Source of the DNA: Clostridia bacterium
Lineage (GTDB): Bacteria > Bacillota > Clostridia > Oscillospirales > Acutalibacteraceae
Direction of reading: 5' to 3'
Assembly: GCA_017407995.1 (NCBI GenBank)
Contig: JAFQVM010000016.1
Span: 119,375 to 183,374 of the forward strand
DNA length: 64,000 bases
Each line of letters begins with the position of its first letter. Position 1 is the stretch's first letter. Position numbers and translations under genes: made by a program. Under the pieces are notes generated by a model. That model made no database searches, had not been told where the DNA came from, and saw nothing but the letters and a program-made list of their open reading frames with translations. Shown here piece by piece: positions 15,969 to 26,989 of the stretch.

Positions 15969-17470
15969 GCAACGGATACGGAATCAGCAAGTGGGAAGAT
16001 GCAAAAACGATTTATAAGGAGCTCGGCGAGCTTACTTCTAAACCGATTTATTGCGTTACCGAAGAAGCACTTAGTGATGTTTTAAATTATTTTGAAACAA
16101 AGTGCGCAAAGTCAAAGGAGATAACCACAGAAGCTAAACAGTACATACCGGGAGGAGTTCAGCATAACCTTGCTTTCAACTATCCTTTCCCGATTTGCGT
16201 AACAAAGGCTGAGGGTGCATTTCTTTATGACATCGACGGAAATAAGTATTATGACTTCCTTCAGGCAGGCGGTCCTACAATTCTCGGCAGTAACTATGCT
16301 CCTGTAAGAGAAAAGGTTATGAAGCTTCTTGATGAGTGTGGCCCGGTAACAGGTCTGTTCCACGAGGGTGAGCTTCTTCTTGCAAAAGAGATTAATAAGC
16401 ATATGCCTAATGTCGAGATGTTCCGTATGCTCGGTTCAGGTACAGAGTCTGTTATGGCAGCTATCCGTGTTGCACGTTGTGCTACAAAGGCAAAACGTAT
16501 AATCAAGGTTGGCGGCGCATATCACGGCTGGTCTGACCAGATGGTTTACGGTCTTAAGATTCCGGGCTCCAGGAGCTTCCTTGAGTCACACGGTATTCCG
16601 AGAAGCTGCTATGGCACAACCGATGAGGTTAGACCTAATGACCTCGATATGCTTGAGAAAATGCTTAAGATTAATAAGATGCGTGGCGGCACAGCTGCTG
16701 TTATCGTTGAGCCTGTTGGTCCTGAGAGCGGTACAAGACCGATTGATTTCAACTACAATAAAGAAGTCAGAAAGCTTTGTGACAAATACGGCTGTCTCTT
16801 CATCTTTGATGAGGTTGTTACAGGTTTCCGTGTAGGTCTCGGCGGTGCTCAGGGTTACTTTGATGTTGTGCCGGACCTTACAATCTTCGGTAAGGTTGTC
16901 GCAGGTGGATATCCGTCAGCAGGCGGTGTCGGCGGTAAGAAAGAGTTTGTCAGCGGTATGGCTGCAGGCGTTGGAACAATGATGAAGAGAGCTTATGTTG
17001 GAGGTACTCTTGCTGCTAACCCGCTTTCAGCATATGCAGGTTACTGCGCAATTCAGGAAATTGCAAGAACTAATGCTTGTGAAGTTGCCGGTAAGGCCGG
17101 TGACAGACTTGCAGCAGGTCTTAAGGGTCTCGTTAATAAGTATGAGCTTCCTTATGTTGTTTACAACCAGGGCTCAATTGTTCACCTTGAGTGCACAGGC
17201 GCAATGAGCTATGATTTCAGCTCACTTAATCTTCTCTGCTCTGCTCTCCCGATGCTCAAGAAGAAGCCCGAAATGCTTTGCAGAAAGTCTGCTATGGAAG
17301 AGATGGGCGCAGCTTACATGGCAAACGGTATCGTTACTCTTGCAGGTAGCCGTCTGTATACTTCAATGGCAGATACAGATGAAATCATTGACGGCGCACT
17401 TGAGAGATTCGAGGATGTTTTCAAGAATGTCAAGGTTTGTCCGGATGACAGAGTTTTTGCAAAAAAATAA
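15965..17470 (+). CDS. Class III PLP aminotransferase (glutamate-1-semialdehyde aminomutase-like)
   Basis: Protein of 501 residues of aminotransferase fold type I, class III. It has an N-terminal extension of about 50 residues, then QYIPGGVQHN, the substrate/PLP stretch MLGSGTESVMAAIRVAR, YHGWSDQ, the PLP-contacting FIFDEVVTGFRVG and the Schiff-base lysine in TIFGKVVAGGYPS. True HemL is about 430 residues and sits with heme genes, so this is more likely an aminotransferase of unknown substrate. AGGAGG precedes ATG 15965, which overlaps the tetR stop. Codon use is strongly biased (CTT/GGT/AAG-rich), suggesting high expression. A terminator follows. Confidence 0.8.
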   Translation: MSNGYGISKWEDAKTIYKELGELTSKPIYCVTEEALSDVLNYFETKCAKSKEITTEAKQYIPGGVQHNLAFNYPFPICVTKAEGAFLYDIDGNKYYDFLQAGGPTILGSNYAPVREKVMKLLDECGPVTGLFHEGELLLAKEINKHMPNVEMFRMLGSGTESVMAAIRVARCATKAKRIIKVGGAYHGWSDQMVYGLKIPGSRSFLESHGIPRSCYGTTDEVRPNDLDMLEKMLKINKMRGGTAAVIVEPVGPESGTRPIDFNYNKEVRKLCDKYGCLFIFDEVVTGFRVGLGGAQGYFDVVPDLTIFGKVVAGGYPSAGGVGGKKEFVSGMAAGVGTMMKRAYVGGTLAANPLSAYAGYCAIQEIARTNACEVAGKAGDRLAAGLKGLVNKYELPYVVYNQGSIVHLECTGAMSYDFSSLNLLCSALPMLKKKPEMLCRKSAMEEMGAAYMANGIVTLAGSRLYTSMADTDEIIDGALERFEDVFKNVKVCPDDRVFAKK

Positions 17471-17485
17471 TTTTTGGAATAATTC

Positions 17486-17518
17486 AGACACTCTCAGAAC
17501 AGAGAGTGTCTGTTTTTT
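17486..17518 (+). terminator. Rho-independent terminator after the aminotransferase gene
   Basis: Stem AGACACTCTC / GAGAGTGTCT with loop AGAACA and a TTTTTT run; it separates this unit from the sulfatase unit. Confidence 0.88.
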
Positions 17519-17520
17519 AA

Positions 17521-17549
17521 TTGATAATATTGCTAATATATGTTATACT
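17521..17549 (+). promoter_or_regulatory. Promoter of the sulfatase-anSME unit
   Basis: TTGATA, 17-base spacer, TATACT with TGn extension, immediately after the terminator and 28 bases before the start codon. Confidence 0.78.
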
Positions 17550-17577
17550 TTTAAAAAAGTAAAAGGAGGACAAATCT

Positions 17578-19599
17578 TTGAAAAAGGGTATAGAGTTTGA
17601 TAAATCAAAGAAAATCTTTCCGCTGATTATTGCGGCTATCGGAATTGCGCTTATGCTTGCCCTGTGGATAACCCGACTTAATATCACGGCCATAGTATGT
17701 GTTGCATATTGCTGTGTAGTTTCGGCCTTGATATTCTTGGGCTTGATTTTCAAGAAAAAGCTGTATCTTGGTTTTTTAATAGGTTACGCTGCACCTCTGT
17801 TTGGCATTATTACATATTTTATTGTTTTTGGTGCAGATGCAGGCTTCGGTGCTTTTTCGTCAGGTTTAGCAGGATTTTCGACGGTTGAACACCCTTTGCT
17901 TACGGGAGCCGGTAACTTCTTTACCAGACTGTTAGGCAATATCCTCCTTGCATTACCTTCTGTTGCGGCTCTTGTGTTGATGATAGTTGCTGTTATTAAG
18001 GCAAAGGAAAAGGAAACATTTCAAAAAGTAATGTCAAGAGTGTTGAGTTTCGTTCTTATGCTTACTACAGTAGTGTTTGTTCTTACTATGAATTTGCGTT
18101 CGAAGCCTAATGTTGAACGTTTGTGGGAAGGACATGACGACTATCTCGGCAAAGTAGATAAAAAGGAAACAGCCTCTTCTCCGAATGTACTTTTTATAAT
18201 GATGGACGATTTGGGCTACGGTGATATATCTGCGAACGGTGCAATATATGACACTCCCAATATTGACAGGATTGCCGAAGAGGGAACGCAGTTTGTCAAC
18301 TTCTATTCAAGCTATTCTGTATGTTCTCCGTCCCGTTTCGCAGCTCTTACAGGCAGATACCCCTACAGAGGCTATGCTGATAACGTTATATATCCCACTG
18401 TTGACACTGTTTCACCTTTTGCATCGACCCGCATCTTCAACTCTATTGAGATGGGCGCAAATGCAGACGGTATGCTCGGTGATGAAATAACAATAGCAGA
18501 GGTTTTGAGTGAAGCAGGTTATGCTACAGGCTGTTTCGGTAAATGGCATTTAGGCGATTACGGAGAGTATCTTCCTACCAATCAAGGCTTTGATTATTTC
18601 TATGGAAGCCACCATGTAAATGATATGAGACCGTTCTATCATGTGGTTGAGGAGAACGGAGAATATGAAATTGTCCACGGAACTGATGACCTCAAAGACC
18701 AGAGTGATGCTACAAAATGGATACATGAAGAAATCAACAATTGGATTACCGATACTGTTACGAACAGCGATGAGCCTTTCTTTGCGTACTATGCAACACC
18801 GTGGCCGCATGCACCTTTGTATGTAGGCGAAGATTTTGAGGGCTCTTCAGGCATGGGAGACTATGTCGACTGTGTAACCGAATTTGACTATTACCTTGGA
18901 GAACTGTTTAACACATTGGAAGACCTTGGGGTAATGGATGATACTATAATAGTATTCACCAGTGATAACGGTCCTGCACTTCAAGGCTCGGTTAACGATT
19001 TGCGAGGCGGAAAATATCTTGCATATGATGGTGGACAGAAAGTACCGTTCCTTATTAGATGGGGCAATAATAATGGATTGTTTGAAGCAGGCTCAACATA
19101 CAAAGAGTCAGCAACGCTTGTTGACTTGTTCCCGACTTTGATTGATATGTGCGGAATAACAGGAAACGGTGGGGAGAGTGCATTCTTGCCCAAAGACCGT
19201 GAGATTGATGGCGTTTCCATGGTGCCGATTTTGACCGATAACAAGGTTGTCCACACCTATGAAAAACCAATTCTTCACATGAAGAGGGAGAAAATTAAAG
19301 CTATACAGTATGCTGTACCCACTTTAGAAATTCTTGCTGCTGAGGAGTACAAAGATTACGATTACGAAGTGCTCAAGAATAATGAGTATGTAGTGTTTAA
19401 GTATTTCAAGAATATACAGAATGACAACTCGGCTTTCTTTGATAAGTACAGAAAGAATTGGCTTCACATTCTTACGGATGACGTAGGAGAAAACTATAAC
19501 CGTACTCCTGTTTATCCTACGGTTTCGGACGAGATGTGTGAACGCCTTGAGGAAATAGCAAAGAATTTCAAAGAAAATCGTCGAGGCACATTAAATTAA
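17578..19599 (+). CDS. Membrane-anchored type I sulfatase
   Basis: Protein of 673 residues with TTG start set by AAAGGAGG at 17563-17569. About five N-terminal hydrophobic segments (residues 12-172) precede a sulfatase/alkaline-phosphatase-superfamily domain. This begins NVLFIMMDDLGYGD, with the metal-binding Asp pair, and then carries the formylglycine motif CSPSR (Cys249) followed by LTGRYPYRG. FGKWHLGD and the late metal site FTSDNGP are also present. The catalytic domain is thus expected outside the membrane. LtaS-type enzymes share this layout but use Thr, whereas here the intact CxPSR makes it a true sulfatase needing maturation by the next gene. The substrate (perhaps host mucin or glycan sulfate) is inferred. 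Confidence 0.88.
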   Translation: MKKGIEFDKSKKIFPLIIAAIGIALMLALWITRLNITAIVCVAYCCVVSALIFLGLIFKKKLYLGFLIGYAAPLFGIITYFIVFGADAGFGAFSSGLAGFSTVEHPLLTGAGNFFTRLLGNILLALPSVAALVLMIVAVIKAKEKETFQKVMSRVLSFVLMLTTVVFVLTMNLRSKPNVERLWEGHDDYLGKVDKKETASSPNVLFIMMDDLGYGDISANGAIYDTPNIDRIAEEGTQFVNFYSSYSVCSPSRFAALTGRYPYRGYADNVIYPTVDTVSPFASTRIFNSIEMGANADGMLGDEITIAEVLSEAGYATGCFGKWHLGDYGEYLPTNQGFDYFYGSHHVNDMRPFYHVVEENGEYEIVHGTDDLKDQSDATKWIHEEINNWITDTVTNSDEPFFAYYATPWPHAPLYVGEDFEGSSGMGDYVDCVTEFDYYLGELFNTLEDLGVMDDTIIVFTSDNGPALQGSVNDLRGGKYLAYDGGQKVPFLIRWGNNNGLFEAGSTYKESATLVDLFPTLIDMCGITGNGGESAFLPKDREIDGVSMVPILTDNKVVHTYEKPILHMKREKIKAIQYAVPTLEILAAEEYKDYDYEVLKNNEYVVFKYFKNIQNDNSAFFDKYRKNWLHILTDDVGENYNRTPVYPTVSDEMCERLEEIAKNFKENRRGTLN

Positions 19600-19611
19600 T
19601 GAGGTGATTTT

Positions 19612-20703
19612 TTGCCGCCGCTTTCAATTATGATAAAACCTGCATCAAGCGCTTGTAATCTCAGGTGTAAATATTGCTTTTATCATGATGTTTCGCAAAA
19701 TCGACAGGAGCAGAATCTCGGTATAATGTCGGAAGATACTGCGAATGCTCTTATAAAAAGTGCTATAGACTTTGCGGCAGGTGACAGTATTGCTTTTGCG
19801 TTTCAAGGCGGAGAGCCTCTTATTGCGGGTATAGATTATTTTAAAAATTTTGTAGCTAAGTTTAATGAGCTCAATGTGTATAAAAGTCAAGTTTATTTCA
19901 GTATTCAGACAAACGGTATGCTTGTTAACGAAGAGTGGGCAGAGTTTTTTTATGAGAACAAATTTCTGGTCGGTTTAAGTCTTGACGGAGATATGGATGC
20001 CAATAAGTTTCGTGTCGATGCTCAGGGACATAACCGATTTTATAAGATTCTGAATGCCGCAACACTTTTTGAGCAGTACAAAGTTGATTTTAATATACTT
20101 ACTGTTTTGACAGGTTATGCTGCCGAAAATATTGATAGGATATATTCTTTCTTTAAAGAAAAAGGTTTTCGATATCTTCAATTTATACCATGCTTAAGGC
20201 CTTTTGGCGACAAGAGCGAAAGTGAATTGTATATGACAAATGAACAGTATGCACATTTTTTGATTTACTTGTTTAATGCCTATGTAAAGGACTATGTGCG
20301 TGGGAATTATGTCAGCATACGCCAGTTTGACAATTGGGTTCATCTGTTTGTCGGTAACCGTCCGGAGCAGTGCGGTGTATGCGGCCATTGTACGCACCAG
20401 TTTGTAGTTGAGGGCAACGGCAATGTGTATCCGTGTGATTTCTATTGCCTTGACGAATGGCTGCTTGGAAATGTAAATGAGCAGTCTCTTGAAACCATGG
20501 CTAAATCGGATAAATCAGAAGCTTTTATTCTTGAAAGTCTTGATGTTCCGTCAAGATGCAAAAAATGTGAGTACTATTCTATCTGTAGAGCTGGTGGCTG
20601 TAAGAGAAACAACGCCGACAGGGATTACTGCGATGCATACAAAGCATTTTTTAAAGCTTGTCTGCCATTGTTCAGAGTGTTTGTTAACGAAAAAAAAACA
20701 TAA
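19612..20703 (+). CDS. Anaerobic sulfatase-maturating radical SAM enzyme (anSME)
   Basis: Protein of 363 residues. The radical SAM cluster motif is CNLRCKYC (Cys 15, 19, 22), close to the N-terminus as in anSME. The C-terminal SPASM region has CGVCGHC, YPCDFYC and CKKCEYYSICRAGGC for two further [4Fe-4S] clusters. It oxidises the active-site Cys of CxPSR sulfatases to formylglycine without oxygen. The TTG start follows GAGGTG, 12 bases after the sulfatase stop, so enzyme and maturase are co-expressed. This pairing makes the function assignment strong. Confidence 0.92.
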   Translation: MPPLSIMIKPASSACNLRCKYCFYHDVSQNRQEQNLGIMSEDTANALIKSAIDFAAGDSIAFAFQGGEPLIAGIDYFKNFVAKFNELNVYKSQVYFSIQTNGMLVNEEWAEFFYENKFLVGLSLDGDMDANKFRVDAQGHNRFYKILNAATLFEQYKVDFNILTVLTGYAAENIDRIYSFFKEKGFRYLQFIPCLRPFGDKSESELYMTNEQYAHFLIYLFNAYVKDYVRGNYVSIRQFDNWVHLFVGNRPEQCGVCGHCTHQFVVEGNGNVYPCDFYCLDEWLLGNVNEQSLETMAKSDKSEAFILESLDVPSRCKKCEYYSICRAGGCKRNNADRDYCDAYKAFFKACLPLFRVFVNEKKT

Positions 20704-20708
20704 TATTC

Positions 20709-20745
20709 TCCCGTATAAGTGTCTTATGCTTGTACGGGATTTTTA
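20709..20745 (+). terminator. Rho-independent terminator after anSME
   Basis: Stem TCCCGTATAAG / CTTGTACGGGA (one G-U pair) followed by TTTTTA. Confidence 0.8.
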
Positions 20746-20846
20746 CTGAATAAAAACAGTAGTTTTTGTAAAAAAACGATTGAATAAGTTGCATAAGTAT
20801 GATAATATAACTATAAACATTTGTTTGATATTTTGGAGGTAAAAAT

Positions 20847-21428
20847 ATGCTTACTCAGGAGAGAATAACAGAGATTTTGAAAGAAGCGGGAGTTCTTTTA
20901 GAGGGTCACTTTTTGCTGACTTCCGGCAGACACAGCAACAGATATCTTCAGTGCGCAAAGATATTCCGCAATACTAAGTACAGTGAGGAGCTTTGCTGTG
21001 AGCTTGCACAGCTTTTTAAAGAGGATGATGTTCAGCTTGTTATAGGCCCTGCTATGGGCGCTGTTCAGATGTCGTATGAAGTGAGCCGTCATGTCGGTTG
21101 TGAAAACTTTTTCACAGAGCGTGATGAGAACGGAAAAATGTGCCTTCGCCGTGGTTTTGAGATTCAGCCCGGTCAGAGAGTGCTTGTTGTTGAGGATGTT
21201 GTTACAACAGGCGGTTCAGTAAAAGAGGTAATAGAGCTTGTTAAAGCAGCAGGCGGAGTAGTTGCAGGTGTCGGTTCAATTGTTGACAGAACAGGCGGCA
21301 AGATAGATTTCGGTGTTCCGTTTAAGGCTGTATATTCAGCTGATGTAACATCATGGACTGCAGAAGAATGTCCGTTATGCAAAGAGGGCAACATTGAGCT
21401 TGTAAAACCCGGAAGCAGAAAGAAATAA
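20847..21428 (+). CDS. pyrE: Orotate phosphoribosyltransferase
   Basis: Protein of 193 residues with the PRPP loop [17 protein letters not shown] (residues about 112-128) and the N-terminal [16 protein letters not shown] typical of PyrE. It converts orotate plus PRPP to OMP in pyrimidine synthesis. The C-terminus carries a CPLCKEG pair of cysteines, seen in many clostridial PyrE proteins. ATG has GGAGG upstream. A weak promoter TTGAAT-N17-TAATAT is visible at 20780-20808. No other pyr genes are nearby; the next gene, radC, follows at 22 bases. Confidence 0.93.
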   Translation: MLTQERITEILKEAGVLLEGHFLLTSGRHSNRYLQCAKIFRNTKYSEELCCELAQLFKEDDVQLVIGPAMGAVQMSYEVSRHVGCENFFTERDENGKMCLRRGFEIQPGQRVLVVEDVVTTGGSVKEVIELVKAAGGVVAGVGSIVDRTGGKIDFGVPFKAVYSADVTSWTAEECPLCKEGNIELVKPGSRKK

Positions 21429-21450
21429 GAAACGAAGGCGGCAATCAAGA

Positions 21451-22134
21451 ATGCATGAGGAACATAGAAAGCGTGTAAGAGAGCGTTTTTTCAAGGATGG
21501 AATTGAAAATATGCCTGACCATGAAATTCTTGAATTGCTGCTATTCTTTTCTATTCCCAGAAAAGATACAAACGTTTTAGCTCATAAATTAACTGACCAT
21601 TTTGGTTCACTTAATGGTGTACTTGAAGCAACTAAAGATGAATTGATGCGTGTTGACGGTATAGGTGAGTCATCAGCAGCGCTAATAACGTTAGTTTTTC
21701 AAATGGCTAAGCGCTATATTAAAAATTCATCTGATGCAACTTTGAAATATTACAACGGACCTGATTCCGTTAAAGAACTTTTACAGTCTAAGTATCTCGG
21801 AAGCAAAGAGGAGATAGCGTATATGCTGTCTCTTGACTCCTCGGGACGTATTCTTAATTGCAATAAGATAGCACAGGGCGGTTTAACCTCTGCACTAATT
21901 GATACGCGTTTGATTCTTGAAACTATATTCAGAAATAAAGCGACTGCAGTTGTATTGGTGCATAATCATCTCAACGGTGTTTGTTCTCCGTCGCATGATG
22001 ATGTAGCGGCAACAAAAACTATTACGGCTTCTTTTTACGGTTTAGGAGTACGATTAATTGACCATCTTATATATACGGACGCTGAGATATTTTCAATGTC
22101 CAAAACGGAAAGATTTGCGCCGCTGTTCATATGA
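21451..22134 (+). CDS. radC: RadC-family JAB/MPN-domain protein
   Basis: Protein of 227 residues. An N-terminal helix-hairpin-helix region (LLEFFSIPRKDTN, RVDGIGESSAALI) is followed by the JAMM-type metal site HNHLNGVCSPSHDD near residues 171-184. Canonical RadC reads HNHPSG-x-PSxxD, so the metal ligands are kept while Pro-Ser is replaced by Leu-Asn. The cellular role is unproven despite the DNA-repair name. The gene sits between pyrE and uvrB and is likely co-transcribed with the excision-repair genes. Confidence 0.88.
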   Translation: MHEEHRKRVRERFFKDGIENMPDHEILELLLFFSIPRKDTNVLAHKLTDHFGSLNGVLEATKDELMRVDGIGESSAALITLVFQMAKRYIKNSSDATLKYYNGPDSVKELLQSKYLGSKEEIAYMLSLDSSGRILNCNKIAQGGLTSALIDTRLILETIFRNKATAVVLVHNHLNGVCSPSHDDVAATKTITASFYGLGVRLIDHLIYTDAEIFSMSKTERFAPLFI

Positions 22135-22171
22135 ACTGCGGCGTAGAAAATAATAGCTTAGGGTTTTTTGT

Positions 22172-24133
22172 ATGGATAAGTTTATTCTACATTCTCAATA
22201 TTCTCCGATGGGTGACCAACCGCAGGCAATTGATGAGCTTGTGGACGGTGTTAACAGGGGATTTCAAGAGCAAACTTTGCTTGGTGTTACGGGCTCGGGT
22301 AAGACTTTCACAATGGCAAATGTTATTGCTAAGCTCAACCGTCCTACACTTGTTTTGGCACATAATAAAATTTTGGCGGCACAGTTATGCTCGGAATTCA
22401 GAGAGTTCTTTCCGGAAAATGCAGTGGAATATTTTGTATCCTATTATGATTATTATCAACCTGAAGCATACATCCCGTCTACAGATACCTACATTGAAAA
22501 AGATTCAGCCATAAATGATGAAATTGATAAACTGCGTCACTCGGCAACATCGGCGTTGTCAGAACGGCGAGATGTTATTATTGTCGCAAGTGTTTCGTGT
22601 ATTTACAGCCTGGGCGACCCTATAGATTACCGTAATATGGTTGTGTCCCTGCGTCCCGGTATGCAGAAAAATCGTGACGATGTTATCAGAAAGCTTGTTG
22701 AAATACAGTACGAGCGAAATGATATTAACTTTATACGTAACAAATTCAGAGTTCGTGGCGATGTTGTAGAGATTTTCCCTGCACAGTCAAGTGAAAATGC
22801 GATACGTGTTGAGTTCTTTGGCGATGAGGTAGACCGTATTTCTGAAATAAATGCTCTTACAGGTGAAGTTAAGGGTGTGTTGTCCCACGTTGCCATATAT
22901 CCTGCATCTCACTACGTTGTTTCCCAGGAAAAGATGGAGCGTTCTATCAAAGAGATATATGAGGAAATGACAGAACGTGTAAAACAGTTTGAAAGTGAAG
23001 GCAAGCTTCTTGAAGCACAGCGTATAAAACAGCGTACAGAGTATGACATAGAAATGCTCAGAGAGACCGGTTTTTGTAAGGGGATAGAGAATTATTCAAG
23101 AATTATGTCTGGCCGTGAACCGGGTTCTGCGCCTTTTACACTTCTTAACTATTTCCCCGAAGATTTTGTTTTGTTTGTTGACGAATCTCACGTTACCATA
23201 CCTCAGGTGCGGGGAATGTACGGCGGAGACAAATCAAGAAAGGATACTCTTGTAGAATTTGGCTTTCGTTTGCCGTCAGCATATGATAACAGACCGCTTA
23301 CTTTTGATGAGTTTTATGAAAGAGTGGGGCAGAAAATATTTGTAAGCGCAACTCCTGGCGATTTTGAGCGTGGAAAGAGTGTTAGAACCGCTGAACAGCT
23401 TATAAGACCGACAGGTCTGGTTGACCCTGTTATTTCTGTAAGACCTACTGAAGGTCAGATAGATGATATAATATCTGAAATCAATGTGAGAGTTGAACGC
23501 AAAGAGAGAGTATTGCTTACTACTCTTACTAAGAAGATGGCAGAGGATATGACTGATTACCTTGAGAACTTGGGTATAAAAGTCAGATATATGCATCACG
23601 ATGTGGATACAATAGAACGAATGGAAATCATTCGTGACTTAAGACTCGGAGAATTTGATGTACTTGTGGGCATAAACCTGCTTAGAGAGGGTCTTGATAT
23701 TCCCGAAGTATCGCTTGTTATAATTCTTGATGCTGATAAAGAGGGTTTTTTGCGTTCTGAGACATCTCTTATACAGACAATAGGTCGAGCAGCCCGAAAT
23801 GCAGGCGGCGAAGTAATAATGTATGCAGATAGCGTAACTCCGTCAATGGAGAGAGCTATTGTTGAAACCGAACGCAGGCGGACAAAACAGATTGCGTATA
23901 ACGAGGAACATGGAATTGTTCCGAAAACAATAGTTAAAGATGTACGAGATGTTATTGAAATAACAAGTAAGAAAGATTCGGCAGATAAACCTGTTAAGAA
24001 GATGAGTAGAAAAGAACGGGAAGCAATGATAGTACGTTTGACAGCGGAGATGAAAGCTGCTGCAAAAATACTTGAATTTGAACATGCTGCCTATCTTCGT
24101 GACAAGATAAATAAGTTAAGAGAAGGAAAATAA
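22172..24133 (+). CDS. uvrB: Excinuclease ABC subunit B
   Basis: Protein of 653 residues, standard length. Walker A is GVTGSGKT (residues 38-45), the damage-probing beta-hairpin is [12 protein letters not shown] near 92, DEAD-type box DESHV is near 332, helicase motif VI is QTIGRAARN, and a C-terminal UVR motif binds UvrC. It verifies DNA lesions delivered by UvrA in nucleotide excision repair. The RBS is poor (TTAGGG), but ATG 22172 gives the conserved N-terminus [17 protein letters not shown]. uvrA follows 15 bases later. Confidence 0.97.
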   Translation: MDKFILHSQYSPMGDQPQAIDELVDGVNRGFQEQTLLGVTGSGKTFTMANVIAKLNRPTLVLAHNKILAAQLCSEFREFFPENAVEYFVSYYDYYQPEAYIPSTDTYIEKDSAINDEIDKLRHSATSALSERRDVIIVASVSCIYSLGDPIDYRNMVVSLRPGMQKNRDDVIRKLVEIQYERNDINFIRNKFRVRGDVVEIFPAQSSENAIRVEFFGDEVDRISEINALTGEVKGVLSHVAIYPASHYVVSQEKMERSIKEIYEEMTERVKQFESEGKLLEAQRIKQRTEYDIEMLRETGFCKGIENYSRIMSGREPGSAPFTLLNYFPEDFVLFVDESHVTIPQVRGMYGGDKSRKDTLVEFGFRLPSAYDNRPLTFDEFYERVGQKIFVSATPGDFERGKSVRTAEQLIRPTGLVDPVISVRPTEGQIDDIISEINVRVERKERVLLTTLTKKMAEDMTDYLENLGIKVRYMHHDVDTIERMEIIRDLRLGEFDVLVGINLLREGLDIPEVSLVIILDADKEGFLRSETSLIQTIGRAARNAGGEVIMYADSVTPSMERAIVETERRRTKQIAYNEEHGIVPKTIVKDVRDVIEITSKKDSADKPVKKMSRKEREAMIVRLTAEMKAAAKILEFEHAAYLRDKINKLREGK

Positions 24134-24148
24134 GCGGAGGAATGCAAA

Positions 24149-26977
24149 TTGGCACAGAAAAGCATTATAGTAAAAGGTGCAAAAGAGCATAACCTTAAAA
24201 ATGTTGATATAGAGATACCGAGAGATAAGTTGGTTGTTTTCACAGGACTTTCAGGTTCGGGCAAATCATCGTTGGCTTTTGATACTATTTATGCAGAGGG
24301 CCAGCGTCGCTATGTCGAGTCTTTGTCATCGTATGCAAGACAGTTTCTCGGTCAGATGGAAAAGCCGAATGTGGATTATATAGAGGGGCTTTCTCCTGCG
24401 ATTTCAATTGACCAGAAAACCACATCTAAAAATCCCCGTTCAACTGTTGGTACGGTTACTGAGATATACGATTATCTCAGGCTTCTCTATGCACGCATAG
24501 GAATTCCTCATTGTCCTGTCTGCGGCAGGGAAATTTCACGTCAGACGGTTGATGATATTGTTGACAGTATTTTGTCTATGGCAGAGGGCACAAAGATACA
24601 GGTTATGTCGCCGATAGCCAGAGGCAAAAAAGGTGAGTTTGTTAAAGAGCTTGACAGTGCGAAAAAGAGCGGATTTGTACGAGTGAGAGTAGACGGAATA
24701 ATATATGACTTAAGTGAAAAAATCAAGCTTGAAAAGAACAAGAAGCATAACATAGAGATTGTTGTAGACAGACTTGTTATAAAAGACAGCATACGCAGCA
24801 GATTAGCAGATTCTATTGAAACTGCAACTGCATTATCAAAGGGATTGCTCCTTGTTGATGTAATAGACGGCGAGGAACAGCTTTATTCTCTTGATTATGC
24901 ATGTCCTGAACACGGAGTCAGTATTGAAGAACTCGAGCCGAGAATGTTTTCATTTAATAATCCTTTTGGCGCATGCCCAACCTGTTCAGGCTTGAGCGTG
25001 TTTATGAAACCTGACCCTGAATTGATAGTGCCTGATAAATCTCTGTCTATTCGTGCAGGAGCAATCAAGGTAAGCGGATGGAGCAGTACAGAGGGAGGAA
25101 CAATCGCTCAGATGTATATGGAGGGTATAGCTAATCATTATGGCTTTACTCTTGATACTCCTTTTAAAGATATACCTTCAGAGGGCGTAAAGGCTATTTT
25201 ATATGGCACAAACGGCGAACGCATAAAGCTTACCCGTAAGAATGAATACGGTTCGGGAAGCTACATGACTGCGTTTGAGGGCATTGTAAATAATATAGAA
25301 CGCCGTTATAATGAAACATCAAGCGAGTGGTCCCGTACAGATTTAGAGCAGTTCATGTCAACAATGAAATGTCCTGACTGTCACGGCGCAAGACTGCGTA
25401 AGGAGTCGCTTTGTGTTACGGTTGGCGGAATAAATATCGATGAGTTCGCCAACAAATCGGTGATTAAAGCTATTGAGTTTTTGGATGCTTTAAAACTTAC
25501 TCCACGTGAGCAGATGATAGCTAAGCTTGTTGTAAAAGAGATTCGTGACAGATTGGAGTTTCTGCGCAGTGTAGGGCTTGGTTATCTGACTCTTGCACGT
25601 TCTTCGGCAAGTCTTTCGGGAGGCGAAAGTCAGAGGATAAGGCTGGCGACACAAATAGGCTCATCGCTCGTAGGTGTATTGTATATCCTTGATGAGCCGA
25701 GCATAGGTTTGCACCAGTGCGACAATGAAAAGCTTATCGGTACTTTAAAGAATCTCAGAGATATTGGAAACACGCTTATAGTTGTTGAACATGATGAAGA
25801 GACCATGTTTGCCGCTGACTATATAGTTGATGTAGGTCCGGGAGCGGGAATTCACGGCGGTCATATCGTCTGTGAGGGAAGCGCACAGGATATCATGAAT
25901 TGTGAAGAGTCAATTACAGGACAGTATTTAAGCGGCAAAAAGAAGATACCTGTTCCTGAAAACAGACGTAGCGGAAACGGTAAGTTTTTAAAGATACATG
26001 GTGCAAGTGAAAATAATTTAAAGAATATTGATGTGGATATTCCGTTGGGTGAGTTCGTTTGCGTGACAGGTGTTTCTGGTTCCGGAAAGTCATCTCTTAT
26101 AAATGAGATTCTTTATAAGAAACTTGCTGCGGAGCTTAATGGAGCTCATAAAGTGGCAGGAGCTAATAAGGAAATATTGGGTATAGAACATCTTGATAAG
26201 GTTATCGATATTGACCAGTCACCCATAGGACGCACACCACGTTCGAACCCTGCAACCTATACAGGTGTTTTTACTGATATACGTGATTTATATGCCTCTA
26301 CAGCTGATTCAAAAGCCAAGGGTTATAAGGCGAATCGCTTTTCTTTTAATGTAAAAGGCGGACGTTGCGAGGCATGCCAAGGTGACGGAATTGTAAAAAT
26401 TGAGATGCACTTTCTTGCGGATATATATGTACCGTGCGAAGTTTGTAAAGGTGCAAGATATAACCGTGAGACGTTAGAAATTAAATACAAAGGCAAAAGC
26501 ATCTATGATGTCTTAGAGATGACGGTCGAAGAGGGTCTTGAGTTTTTCTCAAGCATTCCGAAAATAAGAAGAAAACTTCAAACTCTTTTTGATGTAGGCC
26601 TCGGATATATAAAAATAGGACAGCCTGCAACCACTCTTTCCGGCGGTGAGGCCCAGAGAGTTAAATTAGCTACTGAACTGTCCAAAAAGTCAACAGGTAA
26701 AACTATATATATTTTGGACGAGCCGACAACCGGTCTGCATACGGCAGATGTGCATAAGCTTATTGAGGTTCTGCAAAGACTTGTTGATAATGGAAATTCG
26801 GTTGTCGTAATCGAACACAATCTTGATGTTATTAAGATTGCTGACCACATAATTGACCTTGGTCCGGACGGCGGAGATGATGGCGGTTATATTGTAGCGC
26901 AGGGAACTCCTGAAGAAGTGGCGGAAAATGATAAGTCATATACGGGAAAATATCTAAAAAAGGTTTTATCTAAGTAA
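24149..26977 (+). CDS. uvrA: Excinuclease ABC subunit A
   Basis: Protein of 942 residues. It has Walker [11 protein letters not shown] near residue 34 and [10 protein letters not shown] near 646, signature motifs [12 protein letters not shown] and [12 protein letters not shown], and zinc sites [20 protein letters not shown] and CEACQG...CEVCKG. Start TTG 24149 follows GCGGAGG and yields the conserved [13 protein letters not shown]. UvrA dimers recognise damage and load UvrB. It is arranged uvrB-uvrA in one unit as in other Firmicutes. No domain is missing. Confidence 0.97.
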   Translation: MAQKSIIVKGAKEHNLKNVDIEIPRDKLVVFTGLSGSGKSSLAFDTIYAEGQRRYVESLSSYARQFLGQMEKPNVDYIEGLSPAISIDQKTTSKNPRSTVGTVTEIYDYLRLLYARIGIPHCPVCGREISRQTVDDIVDSILSMAEGTKIQVMSPIARGKKGEFVKELDSAKKSGFVRVRVDGIIYDLSEKIKLEKNKKHNIEIVVDRLVIKDSIRSRLADSIETATALSKGLLLVDVIDGEEQLYSLDYACPEHGVSIEELEPRMFSFNNPFGACPTCSGLSVFMKPDPELIVPDKSLSIRAGAIKVSGWSSTEGGTIAQMYMEGIANHYGFTLDTPFKDIPSEGVKAILYGTNGERIKLTRKNEYGSGSYMTAFEGIVNNIERRYNETSSEWSRTDLEQFMSTMKCPDCHGARLRKESLCVTVGGINIDEFANKSVIKAIEFLDALKLTPREQMIAKLVVKEIRDRLEFLRSVGLGYLTLARSSASLSGGESQRIRLATQIGSSLVGVLYILDEPSIGLHQCDNEKLIGTLKNLRDIGNTLIVVEHDEETMFAADYIVDVGPGAGIHGGHIVCEGSAQDIMNCEESITGQYLSGKKKIPVPENRRSGNGKFLKIHGASENNLKNIDVDIPLGEFVCVTGVSGSGKSSLINEILYKKLAAELNGAHKVAGANKEILGIEHLDKVIDIDQSPIGRTPRSNPATYTGVFTDIRDLYASTADSKAKGYKANRFSFNVKGGRCEACQGDGIVKIEMHFLADIYVPCEVCKGARYNRETLEIKYKGKSIYDVLEMTVEEGLEFFSSIPKIRRKLQTLFDVGLGYIKIGQPATTLSGGEAQRVKLATELSKKSTGKTIYILDEPTTGLHTADVHKLIEVLQRLVDNGNSVVVIEHNLDVIKIADHIIDLGPDGGDDGGYIVAQGTPEEVAENDKSYTGKYLKKVLSK

Positions 26978-26989
26978 CGGAGGTTTTTT

